From contig CAMHMG010000140.1 in assembly GCA_946186175.1 (NCBI GenBank), positions 1 through 7,741 of the forward strand: a stretch of DNA of 7,741 bases, written 5' to 3'. Under the pieces are notes generated by a model. That model ran no database searches. It was not told where the DNA came from and was given only the letters and a program-made list of their open reading frames with translations. Shown piece by piece: positions 6,967-7,741 of this stretch; position 1 is the first letter of the stretch, and every line of letters begins with the position of its first letter. This stretch comes from an uncultured Clostridia bacterium. Lineage in GTDB: Bacteria; Bacillota; Clostridia; Lachnospirales; Lachnospiraceae. Position numbers and translations under genes: made by a program.

Positions 6967-6990
6967 ACTCTTTCTCCCATAATTATGTAA

Positions 6991-7019
6991 ATTATACCAC
7001 AATATACAATAAAAATCAA
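6991..7019 (-). promoter_or_regulatory. Sigma-A promoter of the chemoreceptor gene
   Basis: On the minus strand TTGATT (complement of 7014-7019) is followed after exactly 17 nt by a perfect TATAAT (complement of 6991-6996). It also carries an extended -10 TGG directly before TATAAT. Transcription would start near 6984. I see no sigma-28 (flagellar) type promoter, so expression may be housekeeping-driven rather than part of the late flagellar regulon. Confidence 0.8.
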
Positions 7020-7061
7020 ACCTACTGCTTACATAGTTTTTGGCATATTTTCGGCTTTCTT

Positions 7062-7103
7062 ACACAAAGAAAAGCGCCCGAAAACACATTATTTTCGAAC
7101 GCT
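7062..7103 (-). terminator. Intrinsic terminator downstream of the histidine kinase
   Basis: In minus-strand RNA AGCGUUCGAAAA (complement of 7092-7103) pairs over 12 positions, including two G-U pairs, with UUUUCGGGCGCU (complement of 7073-7084). The loop is 7 nt. It is followed by TTTTCTTT, a usable U-tract. On the plus strand the two G-U positions become C/A mismatches and there is no T-run. The terminator is therefore oriented for leftward transcription and separates the kinase unit from the chemoreceptor promoter. Confidence 0.75.
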
Positions 7104-7143
7104 GTAAAATATCCTATTATGCACACAAGTGTGTAAAACGTAC

Positions 7144-7186
7144 TTTGCCGATTCCTTCGGTCATAGAGTCTTTAGGAATCGGCAAA
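7144..7186 (-). repeat. Perfect 13-bp inverted repeat just after the histidine kinase stop
   Basis: TTTGCCGATTCCT (7144-7156) and AGGAATCGGCAAA (7174-7186) are exact reverse complements around a 17-nt loop, starting 22 nt after the kinase stop codon. It would form a very stable hairpin in RNA of either strand. It lacks a T-run next to the stem on both strands. On the minus strand the nearest is TTTT six nt on. It may be a 3'-end-protecting hairpin or a first, weak terminator ahead of the better one at 7062-7103. The strand is given as that of the flanking transcript. Confidence 0.8.
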
Positions 7187-7207
7187 CACATATATTACTA
7201 ATATTTA

Positions 7208-7741
7208 TTATTTGATTTTCGGAAATGTCAATACAACCTTGAAAAGATCTCCATCTATCTTGATATCAAAGCTTCCGCCTTGAAGTTCCGTCAAGCTTCT
7301 CGCAATCGAAAGTCCAAGACCATTTCCTTCCGTATTTCGCGACTTGTCACCTCGTACAAATCTCTCAATCAGTTCTTCCGGTGACATATCAAGCTCATTC
7401 CTAGATGTATTCTTAAATGTTATAATAGCTACTTCACAATCATCTCCCGCTTCTGATTGTTCTGAAACATCCAGCGAAAGATATACTCTGGAATTCTCAA
7501 GTGCATACTTGCAGATATTATTCATAAGGTTGTCAAACACCCGAAGCATTCTTCTTCCGTCAGCCATGATATAAGCCGAATTATCAAATCCCTTGGTAAC
7601 AAGTGTAAGTCCGGCATTATTAAACTTCTCCTCATACTCACCTGCAATCTGAGTGATAAACATTGAAGCCTCACACGGTGCTAATTCAACCTCAAGATTA
7701 CCTGTACTTGCCTTAGAAGCTTCAACCAAGTCTTCAATAAG
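7208..7741 (-). CDS. Sensor histidine kinase, C-terminal 177 residues (5' end cut by right edge)
   Basis: The frame is open through the right edge, so the start is outside the window. A TTG within it at 7729 is an internal Leu codon, not a start. The visible part begins at the end of the dimerisation helices (LIEDLVEASKASTGNL) and continues into the ATP-binding HATPase domain. The N box is DNLMNNICKYAL (visible residues 70-81), the F box is ERFVRGDKSRN (126-136) and the G2 box is EGNGLGLSIA (138-147). The usual Asp-x-Gly-x-Gly G1 box is replaced by FKNTS (109-113). From memory, this is typical of a VanS-like clostridial subgroup rather than a defect. The conserved ending is LTELQGGSFDIKIDGDLFKV. 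It would autophosphorylate a His beyond the edge and pass phosphate to a response regulator, probably encoded upstream. Two hairpins follow the stop. Confidence 0.95.
   Translation of the reverse strand, partial: LIEDLVEASKASTGNLEVELAPCEASMFITQIAGEYEEKFNNAGLTLVTKGFDNSAYIMADGRRMLRVFDNLMNNICKYALENSRVYLSLDVSEQSEAGDDCEVAIITFKNTSRNELDMSPEELIERFVRGDKSRNTEGNGLGLSIARSLTELQGGSFDIKIDGDLFKVVLTFPKIK

Noticed and set aside
6939..7136. Plus-strand open frame of 65 codons in the chemoreceptor upstream region
   Set aside because: It has no Shine-Dalgarno site before its ATG. It runs across the minus-strand promoter and terminator, and the composition (Tyr, His and Asn rich) looks like translated AT-rich noncoding DNA.

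Overview
The window is AT-rich bacterial DNA in which every supportable gene lies on the minus strand, so transcription runs right to left. Strong GGAGG-type Shine-Dalgarno sites, short intrinsic terminators, a canonical sigma-A promoter, a transmembrane chemoreceptor, a VanS-like histidine kinase tail and a secreted Ig-like/repeat protein suggest a motile Gram-positive Clostridia member. Lachnospiraceae (Butyrivibrio/Roseburia-like) is the best guess; this is inference, because no rRNA or marker gene is present.

In order of transcription: (1) 7741-7208 is the C-terminal half of a sensor histidine kinase, cut by the right edge. It is followed by a perfect 13-bp inverted repeat and then a good intrinsic terminator. 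(2) A sigma-A promoter at 6991-7019 and a leader of about 120 nt that may fold precede a 694-residue methyl-accepting chemotaxis protein (6865-4781). It has a double-Cache sensor, HAMP and a complete signalling hairpin. Part of the known amino-acid-binding motif is recognisable in its sensor. (3) After 75 bp with no clear promoter or convincing terminator comes a 1430-residue secreted protein (4705-413). It has a signal peptide, one Ig-like (Big_2-type) domain, a Thr/Pro/Ser linker and five tandem copies of a unit of about 230 residues. A terminator follows at 273-320. (4) A new promoter at 207-235 drives a gene of unknown function whose first 53 codons are visible before the left edge.

The most unusual object is the five-repeat secreted protein. 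The repeat resembles, from memory, a family of unknown function common in Lachnospiraceae (possibly DUF6935), usually seen as a single copy. The array appears to have grown by stepwise duplication, because repeats 2 and 3 share one type of N-terminal segment and repeats 4 and 5 share another. Its position just behind a chemoreceptor gene raises the possibility that the two are co-transcribed, but nothing in the sequence proves a functional link.
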